This document shows positions 54,965 to 64,000 of a stretch of DNA of 64,000 nucleotides, in pieces. The notes under the pieces are model-generated. The model was not told the origin of the DNA. It searched no databases and saw only the letters and a list, made by a program, of their open reading frames with translations. The stretch comes from Macrotis lagotis. Its lineage: Eukaryota; Chordata; Mammalia; Peramelemorphia; Peramelidae. The DNA is taken from contig NC_133661.1 of assembly GCF_037893015.1 (NCBI RefSeq), forward strand, positions 188,616,491 to 188,680,490. Direction: 5' to 3'. A program made the position numbers and the translations under genes. Position 1 is the first letter of the stretch; each line of letters begins with the position of its first letter.

Positions 54965-56225
54965 TGTCAGTCTGACAATGTCTAATGAGACCCGTCTCAA
55001 AAGTATACTTTAAATAACTGAAGAAAATATTAAATTTCAATTCTAGGTTTAATGAAAATAAAATAAAAGTATATATTTTTTAAATGTATAGACCCCTTGA
55101 AATCTGTAATTAAGTCCTATAATGAAGAAATTGTGCTCAAAAGAAAGCTAGAAACTGCCACTTTGGCACAGTTCTGAGAATGATTGTATAGACACAGTCA
55201 AGTGATACTGGGGCTGAAAAGAGCAGCTCCTTACACAGCCCCATTAACTTGACTGCTAAAGGGAATAGATGCTTGGAGAATTTCATCTGGGAAAGTCACT
55301 GGATTTGTTAAGTTTTTACTGTAGATTCTATATAACCAGATCAGAAACCACATAAATTAAACCAACATCAACCTTGGACAAAATTGTAAAATAGGTAAAG
55401 GCTGTCCTCACTTTCTTTTCCCATTTATCACTTGCAGAATTTACTCTAGGTATTCATTCCAAAGTAAAGTCCTAGGTCCCCCTTGAAGTATTTCATTCAG
55501 TTTTATTCTTATTTTTTCTTATGAACTCATGCTATACTCCTTTTCCTTTGATATAAAGCTAGTTATTTTCATATTTTTCTACTTCTCATTAAATTTTATT
55601 GTTCCCTATTGCATTCACTAAATTCAGGTTCTTAATGCCTTACAAGATGAGGATGAAATACCCTATTAGTAAATAAGAAAAGTTAAGGTTCCAATTATGG
55701 AATTTAAATGATTTAATCATGTTCACATAGGTTTAAATACATAAGCAGCAATAAATAGAGGACTAACAAACTTTAAGTGAATTTTTTAAGATCTCATGGC
55801 TACTTAATGGTAGAATAAGGAATAAAAGCATTAACACCTGTCATTTAGGCTAGCATTTTTCTCTCATTCAACAATGACTTTTTTTTAACTGGTATGTCAC
55901 CATAAAGAAAAAAAAATGATGCTGAAGAAATCTGCATTAAGCAGTCAATTGTCAAATCTCTGTAGTTGATACATCAAGTTAATAGTTATTAAGTGCTGAA
56001 TATAGAAAGGTAAGATCATCTCAGAGAGGGAAATTCTATCCCCAAAAGTTTAGTCATCAAGGAAAATGGAGTTCAGTGTGGGTATCTCAAAGCTAATTTT
56101 AGAGCTAGAAGGAAGGCTAGGAACAGAAATGGAGGCATTATAGAAATTAAAGTCAATTTTTGTCATAGGAAACAGTAGAGTCACACAACAGTGTGAGGGA
56201 GTTGATAAGGAAGAAAGTTAATAAG
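54965..56225. other. Duplicon single-copy sequence
   Basis: It pairs with 24,710-25,925. No gene or clear repeat. Confidence 0.45.
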
Positions 56226-56229
56226 GAAG

Positions 56230-56765
56230 AGTAAAAGGGAAGACCATCATAGAATCATAAAGGGCTTGAGAGGTCAACTGGTTTTTCACACACCTGAACA
56301 AGAATCTTTCCAACAGCAACATCCCCAACAAATAGTCATTCCACCTCCACTTGAACTTCTCTAGTTATTGTGAACCAATTACAGCTGCAAGCAGATCCCT
56401 TCATTTTAAAATAACTATATCTTTCCCTTTTCATTGAACTGAAATTGTTCTCTCACTATCGTTATAACTTTCATTCACTCTTTCTAATTCTAATTTTTTG
56501 TGACAAGCAAAGCAAGTCAAAGCCTTCTTTAATATGACAGATTTAAATATTTAAAGACATCTATCATGAATAACATCTTCACCATGTTTTCTCTTAACAA
56601 ATCTGTCTTCATTTTCTTCAACTGATCCTCCAATAACACATTATTTAAGGTTTTCATTGAACTATTTTTGCTGCCCTTTTCTAGAGTTATTCTATTTTGT
56701 CACTGTTCTTCCTAAAATGTATCATTCAAAACTGAGCCAGTTATTTATAATAGATTCAAACTTAA
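56230..56765 (-). repeat. CR1-clade LINE ORF2 C-terminal fragment (minus), single unit
   Basis: 'tttttgtgacaagcaaagcaagtcaaagccttcttt', 'ttctctagttattgtgaacc' and 'gctgcccttttctagagttattctattttgtcactgttcttcctaaaatgta' match both tandem units of duplicon 1. Some patches follow unit 1 ('caaagcaagtcaaag') and others unit 2 ('cagttatttataatagattca'). Confidence 0.55.
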
Positions 56766-56779
56766 ATCATTTTTTCCAC

Positions 56780-57685
56780 AGGAAAAAAGCTATTACTTCT
56801 TCTGTGGTTTTGCAAGTATTTCAAATATGCTCTGACCTTCCAGGTATGATTTTGATTAAACCGTGCTAGTTGAAGAGTAAAAGGAAGGTCCTGTTAAAAA
56901 TCATATTGTATCACTCTTCACATTCATCTCTACCATAATACATGAAAATTCAAAGTTAGATTAGTAATATATAGTGAGTATGAACTAATAAATGGAATTA
57001 TTGTCCCAGAATCCTTGATAAGGAGAAGCATTACAAAGACCCCTTATGCTACTGGAGAGGCTCTGGCAAGAAGGTCTGGAAATTCAGGACTTGCCTAGGT
57101 ATGTTAGCATTTGGTGGTTTTTCTGGCTCTGGATATCTGGTAAGAGCAGAAGTTTGGTGAACTTTTGAGATGGGAATTTATCTAAAATGGGGGCAAGGGC
57201 ATTGGAAAAAAAGATTGGAGGACATGAAAAAAAGAAAGTTTGTTAAATTCAACCTTTTTGATTGAGTAGACATCCACAAAATACCAGGATGTGATCAATT
57301 TGCTTTGTCCAGACAGCTGAGGCTATATCTGTCAGAGGTGGAGGTGGAGTATTAAAGGAGGTGGTTAACATAAAAAGTGATAAAGGAAAGGCATTTACTC
57401 TTACACTCCTAAAGTGGTCATCTGTCTTTAATATTTAGTTAGTAAACTCAGAAAGTTCTTCATCTTGAAAAAATGAATATAGAAAACTTAGTCTGGGTAA
57501 ATCTCCATTTGGGGATTTTTTTCAAGAGATTTAGACTTGTTAGATATAATTTAAGAAGATTAAGACTGGACTAGTTGCAAAGAACTCATGCTCACTCCAT
57601 TCACAATCATAGAACTGTGATAACTGCTAAAGAAGCATGAATATCTTAAGTCCTTTCTCCCTTGGCAACTCTTCAGATAATGGAA
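56780..57685. other. Duplicon single-copy sequence
   Basis: It pairs with 27,130-28,200. After about 57,670 the copy skips what is 28,210-29,975 in duplicon 1. No gene seen. Confidence 0.45.
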
Positions 57686-57689
57686 TACA

Positions 57690-59085
57690 ATTAGTTGAAT
57701 ATGAAAGGATGATAACTAAAAACATAAAAGGAGTGAGAGAGAAATGCCCTAGGATAAACTGAGAGGGAGAAGTAGATCAGGATAAACTATCTGATACAAA
57801 AGAGGCAAGAAAGCCTTTTTGAACTATAGGGCAAGAGGAGGAAGGTGAGAGAAGTGAGTGAACCTTACTCTCAAATTTGGCTCAGAGAGGAAATAACATA
57901 GAAAGTTCAATAGATTTCACTTGACAGAAAAATGGAAGGAGAAGGGAATAACAGAAATTGACAATAATAAAAAGGAGTGCATTATTTAGGGAGAGATTAG
58001 TAATAAGTAAAACACTTTTGAGGAGGGACAATATAAGAGAAAAGAATAAATAGGAGGAAATTGGAGTGGAGAAATGTTAACAATAATAACTGAAAATATT
58101 TTATAGATAGTTTCTATGAGAAAGGTCTCATTTCTCAATCTAGAGAATTTAATCAAAATTTTTAAAAATAAGAACCATTTTACAAATGATAAATGATCAA
58201 ATGATATGAGAAATTATCAGATGAAATAATCAAAGCTATCCATAGTCATATGAAAAAATGTTCTACTCCCTATTGATTAGATTAATTAATTGGATAAATT
58301 AGAGCAATTCTTTTGCTTCATATCTATTAGATTGACTAAAAGAAAAAAAGGAAAATTACAAATAATTGAGGGAATGTAAGAAAAATGAGAAGTTAATGCA
58401 CTCTTGGTTGTAAAGCATTCTGGAATTATACACAAAGAGGTATAAAATAATGCATGCCATTTGATTAGTGATACCACTGTGGACTGTGTATCCAAAAAGA
58501 GATTAAAAGTAAAAAGGAAAAGAATCTCTAAGTTGCAAAAATATTTTAAAAAATTCTTTTGCTGGTGGAAAAAATTTAGAAATTGTGGAATTCCCCATCA
58601 ATTGGGGATTGACTGATCAAATTATGAGTTGCAGTTATTACAGGATATTCTCCTTCTATAAGAATTGATGTTAGCATGATCACAGAAAAGCCTGTAAAGA
58701 CCTACATGAGCTAAAGCAAAGTTAAATTTTACTGTGTATAAAATAAAAATAATATTGTAAGATGATCAGTTGTGAATGACTTAGCTATTCTTAGCAATAC
58801 AATGATGGAAGAAAATTCTGAAGGACTAATAATGACAAATCATCAGAGGAAAAAACTGATGGTGTCTGGATATAAAAGAAAACACACATTTTAAAATTTA
58901 TTTTTTTTGAGGGATTTTTGGGAAGTGGTCAATATTTTTTCACAACATGACTATTATGGAATGCATATCAAAATTGCATGACTACACAAATGGCATGACT
59001 ATAAGTCTAACCTATATCAATGTGTTTTCCTTCTCAACTAGGGCCATGGGGAGGAAGGAAGAAAATTTAGAAATCAAATGCTTTT
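57690..59085 (+). repeat. LINE-1 with most of ORF2 missing; partner of 29.98-31.44 kb
   Basis: Spacer ('ctaaaaacataaaaggagtgagagag...gagtgaaccttactctcaaatttggctcagagaggaaataacata') followed by ORF2 C-terminal region and 3' UTR ('aaactgatggtgtctggatat', 'ttttcacaacatgactattatgg', 'ggggaggaaggaagaaaatttagaaatcaaa'). Confidence 0.7.
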
Positions 59086-59089
59086 TATT

Positions 59090-59400
59090 GATATTTTATT
59101 TTTGTAAATACATGTTATGAAAGTTTTTCAAAATTCACCTCTGTCCTCTTCATCAAACAGCCAGTTTAACATTGTACAAACACATTTGTGATAAACATGT
59201 TTACAGATTAGTCATTTTCAGGATGAGGATTTAGGATTAACAGAAAGAGATACATAAGTGATAGTTTTGTAAAGTGTTCATCAGATTCTGTAGGGTTTTT
59301 AAATTTTTTTGGTTCTCTTTTGTTTCGTTTTTCTTTCTCTGGATGAGGATAGCATTGTCTATAGGCAGAAAAATAGAAATCAAAGTTTTAAAAGCAAAAA
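59090..59400 (-). repeat. LINE-1 3' end (minus), duplicon 2 only
   Basis: 'gtttttcaaaattcacctctgtcc', 'aaacatgtttacagattagtcattttcagg', 'ctttctctggatgaggatagcattgtctat' is a reversed L1 tail similar to 126-370. No counterpart at 31,437 in duplicon 1. Confidence 0.65.
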
Positions 59401-59404
59401 TTAC

Positions 59405-59406
<2 letters not shown>

Positions 59407-59456
<50 letters not shown>
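59407..59456. repeat. (TG)n microsatellite
   Basis: About 25 TG units just past the minus-strand L1 fragment. Confidence 0.97.
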
Positions 59457-59459
<3 letters not shown>

Positions 59460-60375
59460 TATGGAAAAAATAAAATCCTAAAATTGTTATTCATTTTTTT
59501 AGAAAAAAGGCATACATGAAAGCTATAACTGCTATACGTTTGTGTGGTCAAGATTAGGACAAAAATATTTTAGGGCGTTTTGGAAAGGTTAAAAAATAGG
59601 AAAACAAGATGGATATGGAAAGAAGATTTTAGGTGGAAGAGACTGTGAAACTTGTACCCAATTTACTAGGGAGGAAGGAGACTCACTTAATAGTTCATAT
59701 AAAAGAAACAAGTATCAGTGTAAAAAGGAGCTAAATGGTACAAAGGCAGGTACCATGTGAAAGATTAGGAAAGGAAGGGCAATCTTCCCAGGATGATATG
59801 TTGCACTTGGCAAAGATATGTTAAGGCTGCTGAATTTTAAAGGATGAAGTAACTTCTAAGTTAGGCAAGAAAATGGATTACTTGGGTAGCCAACATATTT
59901 GTGAGAATAATAATAAAAAGGTAAAGAAACAGATTTCAATAGGGGAAAGAAACCCATTGTGACACCTGGAACCAAGTCTCAGCCACCCCATTACAGTTTG
60001 ATGTCTGAAATTTATCTGGAAAAAGAGGGATTAAATTCAAGGACAATCAACAGGTGCTAAATTTAGGGAAATCAAATTCATAAAGGGATAATTGACATGA
60101 TATTGGCTATCAAAATGGAAATTGGTTATACTACATGATGAAATAGGATACAATAGATGGGTAATCTCAGGAGGCAACTGACTGGAGAAGCTGATTGTTA
60201 GAGGTTAAAATAGTATTACATGGGATTGTAAAAGAAAAGGTTCAATTAGATTTAACTTTCATATACATCCTTCAAGATCTCATTACGTTGTCTTTTCCAT
60301 GAAGTTTTCTCTAATCCCAACAGTTAGAAATGATCCTTCCTCCCTCAGAATTCTAATAGCACACAAGTTTTCTTT
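59460..60375. other. Duplicon single-copy sequence upstream of the second OR gene
   Basis: It pairs with 31,440-32,690 minus the two duplicon 1 SINEs. No gene seen. Confidence 0.45.
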
Positions 60376-60379
60376 TATC

Positions 60380-60944
60380 CTATACTACCACTAAGTATTA
60401 TGGTATTGAAGAGGACAACAACCAACCAAATGATTGGTGGCATGATTTGCACAATTCTGTTCATTAAAGTAATGGTTAAAATATGCAAGGCATCCTTCTC
60501 ACTTGCCTGTACCAGAATCATTGACCTGATTTGTAGGAAACAGGACTTTTGGAGATGATCTGGATGCTGCAGGAGTCTCTTGACCTTAAATTTGACTTCC
60601 TCCCATATCAACAAAGCACCATGGTGCTTCATCAATGCCAGGAAATCACTATCATGTGAACTTTGGTAACAGAATGCTACAATCTGATATATCCTAAATT
60701 ATCTCTCTATGGATTAATCATAAGTATGGCCTTCTGCATTTTTTTTGGTTGTCTGAGGCCAGATTCGAAGTTAGGTCCTTATGATTGCATCAACTCCATC
60801 AACTGTTCCACATAATTGCCCCTTGGTTTTGCACTTTTGAACTACACAACAGGATGTTCAAATCAGCAAGATTGCATAGTACACTTGCTAATGGCAGGCA
60901 AGCATCATCATGTAATGTTTGGCAATAACCTGAAAAATGCTAAC
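60380..60944. other. Unidentified insertion or replacement, duplicon 2 only, with SINE scrap
   Basis: No homology to duplicon 1, where an L1 5' part and flank lie instead. The minus strand has an 86-aa frame (60,375-60,635) without recognisable domain. A reversed SINE scrap lies at about 60,750-60,822 ('ttgtctgaggccagattcgaagttaggtcc...cataattgcccc'). Two related patches, 'caatgccaggaaatcactatcatgt' (60,634) and 'taatggcaggcaagcatcatcatgt' (60,889), suggest an internal repeat. Confidence 0.4.
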
Positions 60945-61190
60945 CTGTCTCTATTTTTTTTTACTTTTTTAAAGTGTGGGGTTCTTTTTGGTAATATGGC
61001 TAATATGGAAATATCTTTTGCATTATTTCATATGTAAAAGTGATACCCATAGCCTGCTTTCTCAAGGGATGAGGAAGCTTGGGAAGAAAAAAATTTGGAA
61101 TTCAAAATTTTTAAAAGCTAATATTTAAAGTCTTAACATGTAATTGTGAAATATTTAATAAAATGAAAATGTATTTAATTTTTTTAATAT
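60945..61190 (+). repeat. LINE-1 3' UTR, shared
   Basis: 'gtaatatggctaatatggaaatatcttttgcattatttcatatgtaaaagtgatacc', ending 'tgtaattgtgaaatatttaataaaatg'; pairs with 33,120-33,360. Confidence 0.7.
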
Positions 61191-61385
61191 TACTTTACAA
61201 AAGACTGGAAGGTAACATGGTTGGGTTGTGTGACAAGTTTTCTAATCTTATGGCATTTATGAAGAGACTTTGACATTCTAATTGAGTTTTCATTGTTACA
61301 GCAGTCTTTGAACTCAATTGCAGAATATGTTAACACTTACAGGTGGTTCCATCTTCCTCATCAAGGCCATGTTAAGAATAAATGT

Positions 61386-61535
61386 TGGGCAGGTAGGTGG
61401 CTCAGTGGATAAAGCACAGGCCCTGGAGTCAGGAGTATCTGAGTTCAAATGTGACCTCAGACACTTAATAAATACTTAGCTGTATGGTCTTGGGCAAGCC
61501 ACTTAACCCCATTGCCTTGCAAAAAAATGTAAAAA
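61386..61535 (+). repeat. SINE just upstream of the second OR gene, target-site duplication
   Basis: Complete SINE ('tgggcaggtaggtggctcagtggataaagc', B-box 'agttcaaatg', tail 'attgccttgcaaaaaaatgtaaaaa') flanked by 'aagaataaatgt' at 61,374-61,385 and 61,536-61,547. The empty site in duplicon 1 is near 33,595 ('aggaataaatatcc'). It lies about 127-276 bp before the splice acceptor. Confidence 0.93.
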
Positions 61536-61642
61536 AAGAATAAATGTCCTTTGTTTTAATAATAAAGAAACCTTCAGAATTTCATAATAGTAAAAGAAAA
61601 ATTTTAAACCCTGCCTTAATCCAGTTCCATTAATTAATTTCT

Positions 61643-61662
61643 GCCATTGCTTTTACTTCCAG
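61643..61662 (+). promoter_or_regulatory. Splice acceptor of the second OR coding exon
   Basis: Pyrimidine-rich 'ctgccattgcttttacttccag' ends at 61,662, 33 nt before the ATG, exactly as in the first gene. Confidence 0.7.
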
Positions 61663-61695
61663 ATAATTGAAAAATATTTCTTTCAACCCAAGTCA

Positions 61696-62670
61696 ATGAA
61701 TGAGACAAATCACTCCCGAGTATCTGAATTCATCTTGCTGGGACTCTCTGATTCCCCAGAACTTCAGCCTCTTTTCTTTGTTGTGTTTTCAGTGCTCTAT
61801 ATTGCTACTATTATGGGAAACTTCCTTATCATCCTCACTGTGACTTCAGAGCCTCGTCTTCACTCTCCCATGTACTTTTTACTTGCAAACCTCTCTTTTG
61901 TAGATGTTGGTGTCGCCTCTTTTGCCACCCCTAAAATGATTGCAGATTTCCTTGTTGAAAAAAAGACTATTTCCTTTGAGGCTTGTCTGGCTCAAATTTT
62001 CTTTGTACACCTTTTCACTGGAAGTGAGATGGTCCTTCTAGTGTCCATGGCCTATGATCGCTATGTTGCCATATGTAAACCTCTCCACTACATGACTATC
62101 ATGAGTCGACGTGTGTGTATCATTCTAGTCATCATCTCTTGGTGTGTTGGATTCATACACACAACTAGCCAACTGGCATTTACAGTGAACTTGCCCTTTT
62201 GTGGTCCCAACAAGGTGGATAGCTTTTTCTGTGACCTCCCTCTAGTGACCAAACTTGCTTGTATAGACACCTATGTTGTAAGCTTACTAATAGTTGCAGA
62301 CAGTGGCTTTCTATCCATGAGTTCTTTTCTCCTCCTTGTTATTTCATATACAGTCATACTCATCACAGTACGCAATCGTTCATCAGCTAGTATGGCAAAA
62401 GCACGTTCTACACTGACTGCCCATATTACTGTGGTCATATTGTTCTTTGGGCCATGCATCTTCATTTATGTTTGGCCTTTTAGTAGTTACTCAGTGGACA
62501 AAGTTCTTGCAGTGTTTTATACCATCTTCACTCCCATATTAAACCCAGTTATTTACACCCTCCGTAACAAAGAGGTAAAGGCAGCCATGTCTAAATTGAA
62601 GAGACGATACCTAAAACCTGGTCAAATATCTGCTATAATAAGAAATGTCCTACTTTTGGAACCCAAGTAA
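61696..62670 (+). CDS. OR4K15: Olfactory receptor, family 4K (OR4K15-like), copy 2
   Basis: Seven-transmembrane odorant receptor, 324 aa, intact and intronless, identical to copy 1 at 301 positions. It carries all OR hallmarks: sequons at N2 and N5, 'PMYFLL' 58-63, 'MAYDRYVAIC' 118-127, extracellular Cys at 97, 169, 179 and 189, 'KARSTLTAH' 235-243, and 'NPVIYTLRN' 283-291. Where the copies differ at otherwise conserved positions this one mostly looks more family-like: F103 and T108 in TM3, R138 in 'MSRRVC', S148 in TM4. It has G72 where copy 1 and, from memory, human OR4K15 have Cys. Start chosen as in copy 1. A SINE lies upstream of the acceptor. Probably functional; odorant unknown. Confidence 0.95.
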   Translation: MNETNHSRVSEFILLGLSDSPELQPLFFVVFSVLYIATIMGNFLIILTVTSEPRLHSPMYFLLANLSFVDVGVASFATPKMIADFLVEKKTISFEACLAQIFFVHLFTGSEMVLLVSMAYDRYVAICKPLHYMTIMSRRVCIILVIISWCVGFIHTTSQLAFTVNLPFCGPNKVDSFFCDLPLVTKLACIDTYVVSLLIVADSGFLSMSSFLLLVISYTVILITVRNRSSASMAKARSTLTAHITVVILFFGPCIFIYVWPFSSYSVDKVLAVFYTIFTPILNPVIYTLRNKEVKAAMSKLKRRYLKPGQISAIIRNVLLLEPK

Positions 62671-63600
62671 CCTCCTCTTAATCTAACCCTTTCCAATAAT
62701 TTGTCTTTCTACTGTGACCAAAGACTATTGTAATATTAATGCCAAACTCTTGAACCACTTGTGTCAAAAGGCAAGAACAGATAAATAATTGCAAAGCCTG
62801 TTACAAAGGGTAATATGATGTTGACAAAACAAGGCAATGTAATGTAAGAGTTGATATTTTCTTCCCTCTCTCTTGAATCTTCTTTTAAATTTTCCTAATG
62901 AAAAGTCAACTTATATTATAGAGTCTATTGGGAAGGGAAATATATTTATGAAACTTAAGAGGAGGGTAAATAGGTTTCCATGGAGGGACTGCATTAAAAT
63001 GTGAATATACAGATAATAGGTAGTAGCCCAGTATAGTGGAGGGAAAAAATGGTAACTCTGGGTTCAAGAGACTATTTGATACAATGAGAATATTATTAAA
63101 TCAAGATTTGAGTACTGGATCTGTTATTTGTTATCTCAGTCATATCAGAAAAGTCTCTATATCTGTTGGTATCAATTTCCTCACATGCAAAGGGAGGATA
63201 CTAAATAATATTATATATATCTTCCATTTCTAAATTTTATAGAAAAATTCCTATTTCATCTCTGCTATTTTCTAGCTGTATAATTTACCTTCTGTGAATC
63301 TTTGATTTATCATCAATTAAAAATGATAACACATTCTACTGAATGGTGTGAATGTGTTGTACCCTTGCTGAACAACTCCCTGAAATGTTACATTGAGTTC
63401 AGCTATGCATTATAAAAGAGGCAACAATAAAATTGAGTGCATGAGCATTTATATTTTCCTAAATTGCCCACTCTGTTTATCTCTTACTATAACAATCTTC
63501 TGTTGAAAAAAATATTTTTAGCTAATTATTCTCTGAAAAATAAAATATAAACCACTTATCTTAGTATTCAAGATCATTCATACCCTGGTGGCAATCTCTC
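62671..63600. other. 3' flank of the second OR gene, with MIR fossil
   Basis: Homologous to 34,722-35,725 of duplicon 1. A MIR-type SINE lies at about 63,010-63,250 ('tttgttatctcagtcatatcagaaaagtctctatatctgttggtatcaatttcctcacatgc'). Likely includes the 3' UTR; no specific polyadenylation site is assignable. Confidence 0.5.
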
Positions 63601-63604
63601 TTTC

Positions 63605-63935
63605 TGATGACAATGTTGATGTTTCTCCTTTTTTCTGGAAGACCATGACATTAGGGAGGTGTTTCATGACAAGCATATGAATTGGATTTGGTTGAGGAGC
63701 ATGCTGTGCTAAGTCACCAGTCTCATTTTCTCCACCAGAGCCATCTGGGTCTAGTGGCCAGATATGAATCAGGACAGCAGGAGATGATCCTGGATAGGAC
63801 AAAATCATGGTTAAGCAACTTACACAATGTTTCACAAATGTCAAGCATCTGAGACTGAATTTGAACACAGGTCCTCCTGATTCTAGGGCCAGTGCTTTGC
63901 CCACTGCATCACCTAGTTTCACCTTCCTAGCTTTA
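63605..63935 (-). repeat. RTE-tailed SINE (minus), duplicon 2 only
   Basis: Reading the minus strand: a tRNA-like body ('aggtgatgcagtgggcaaagc', 'gtgttcaaattc') then an RTE-like tail ('ccactagacccagatggctctggtggagaaaatgagactggtgac', 'gtcatggtcttcc'). Same family as 20,941-22,301. A 127-aa minus frame (63,578-63,961) spans it and is not a gene. Confidence 0.78.
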
Positions 63936-64000
63936 TTTCTTACATATTTGATGTCTTTCACAATCCTACTTTAAATCAAAAACAGGCTACTCTTTTTATC

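Larger units (their letters stand above)
41570..64000. repeat. Duplicon 2 of the tandem segmental duplication (contains the second OR gene)
   Basis: Co-linear with 9,475 to about 35,790. Homology still continues at the last bases of the window: 63,961-64,000 ('caatcctactttaaatc...caggctac') pairs with 35,755-35,795. It carries its own insertions (SINEs, HAL1-like element, L1s, RTE-tailed SINE) and lacks those of duplicon 1. Confidence 0.75.

Noticed and set aside
63578-63961. 127-aa minus-strand frame
   Set aside because: It is a read-through of an RTE-tailed SINE; another copy of the SINE at 20.9 kb has no such frame.

Overview
This window is mammalian, and almost certainly marsupial, nuclear DNA; a didelphid opossum is my best guess. 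The reasons are AT-rich sequence dense in LINE-1 3' ends, many copies of a roughly 150-bp tRNA-like SINE with the 'cagctaggtgg...gcagtggataaagcacc...ggttcaaatc' signature and a 'ttgccttgcaaaaacctaaa' tail, RTE-type LINE and RTE-tailed SINE sequence, MIR and CR1 fossils, and two single-exon class II olfactory receptor genes. No bacterial or organellar genes are present. Species assignment is inference.

Only two intact protein-coding genes are visible: olfactory receptors at 33,747-34,721 and 61,696-62,670 (+). Both are 324 aa, are identical at 301 of 324 residues, and look like co-orthologues of human OR4K15. Each has a conserved splice acceptor exactly 33 nt upstream of its ATG, as expected for an OR with non-coding 5' exon(s). 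A third recognisable gene-derived feature is a dead retrocopy of ACP1 (low-molecular-weight phosphotyrosine phosphatase) at 21,171-22,235.

The two receptors sit in a large tandem duplication. Sequence from about 9.48 kb onward is co-linear with sequence from about 41.57 kb onward, and homology continues to the end of the window. The flanks are much more diverged than the coding exons, so the duplication is old. Because each duplicon gives the empty site for insertions in the other, many insertions can be ordered in time. Duplicon 1 only: an ORF1-only LINE-1 (10.18-13.40 kb), a solo LTR (13.95-15.21 kb), SINEs, and an RTE-tailed SINE that was itself split by the ACP1 retrocopy. Duplicon 2 only: a second ORF1-only LINE-1 plus an L1 tail (43.40-46.86 kb), a truncated L1 (49.14-50.45 kb), SINEs including one just upstream of the second receptor, and an RTE-tailed SINE at 63.6 kb. 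Shared and therefore older: MIRs, minus-strand L1 tails, and a CR1-clade LINE fragment.

Layout: 0-9.5 kb is a graveyard of L1, ORF1-only L1, an old retroviral gag-like remnant, an RTE LINE and SINEs. 9.5-41.5 kb is duplicon 1 with the first receptor. 36-41.5 kb is repeat-rich sequence whose counterpart would lie beyond the window. 41.5-64 kb is duplicon 2 with the second receptor.

The most interesting non-gene signal is a family of L1-derived elements that keep a 5' UTR, ORF1 and spacer but pass straight into the 3' end with no ORF2, all at the same junction (HAL1-like). Two independent insertions of this family carry the same internal SINE at the same position, so that SINE seems to have been fixed in a source element and copied along with it. 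No undescribed molecular system (defence, CRISPR, biosynthetic or similar) was found.
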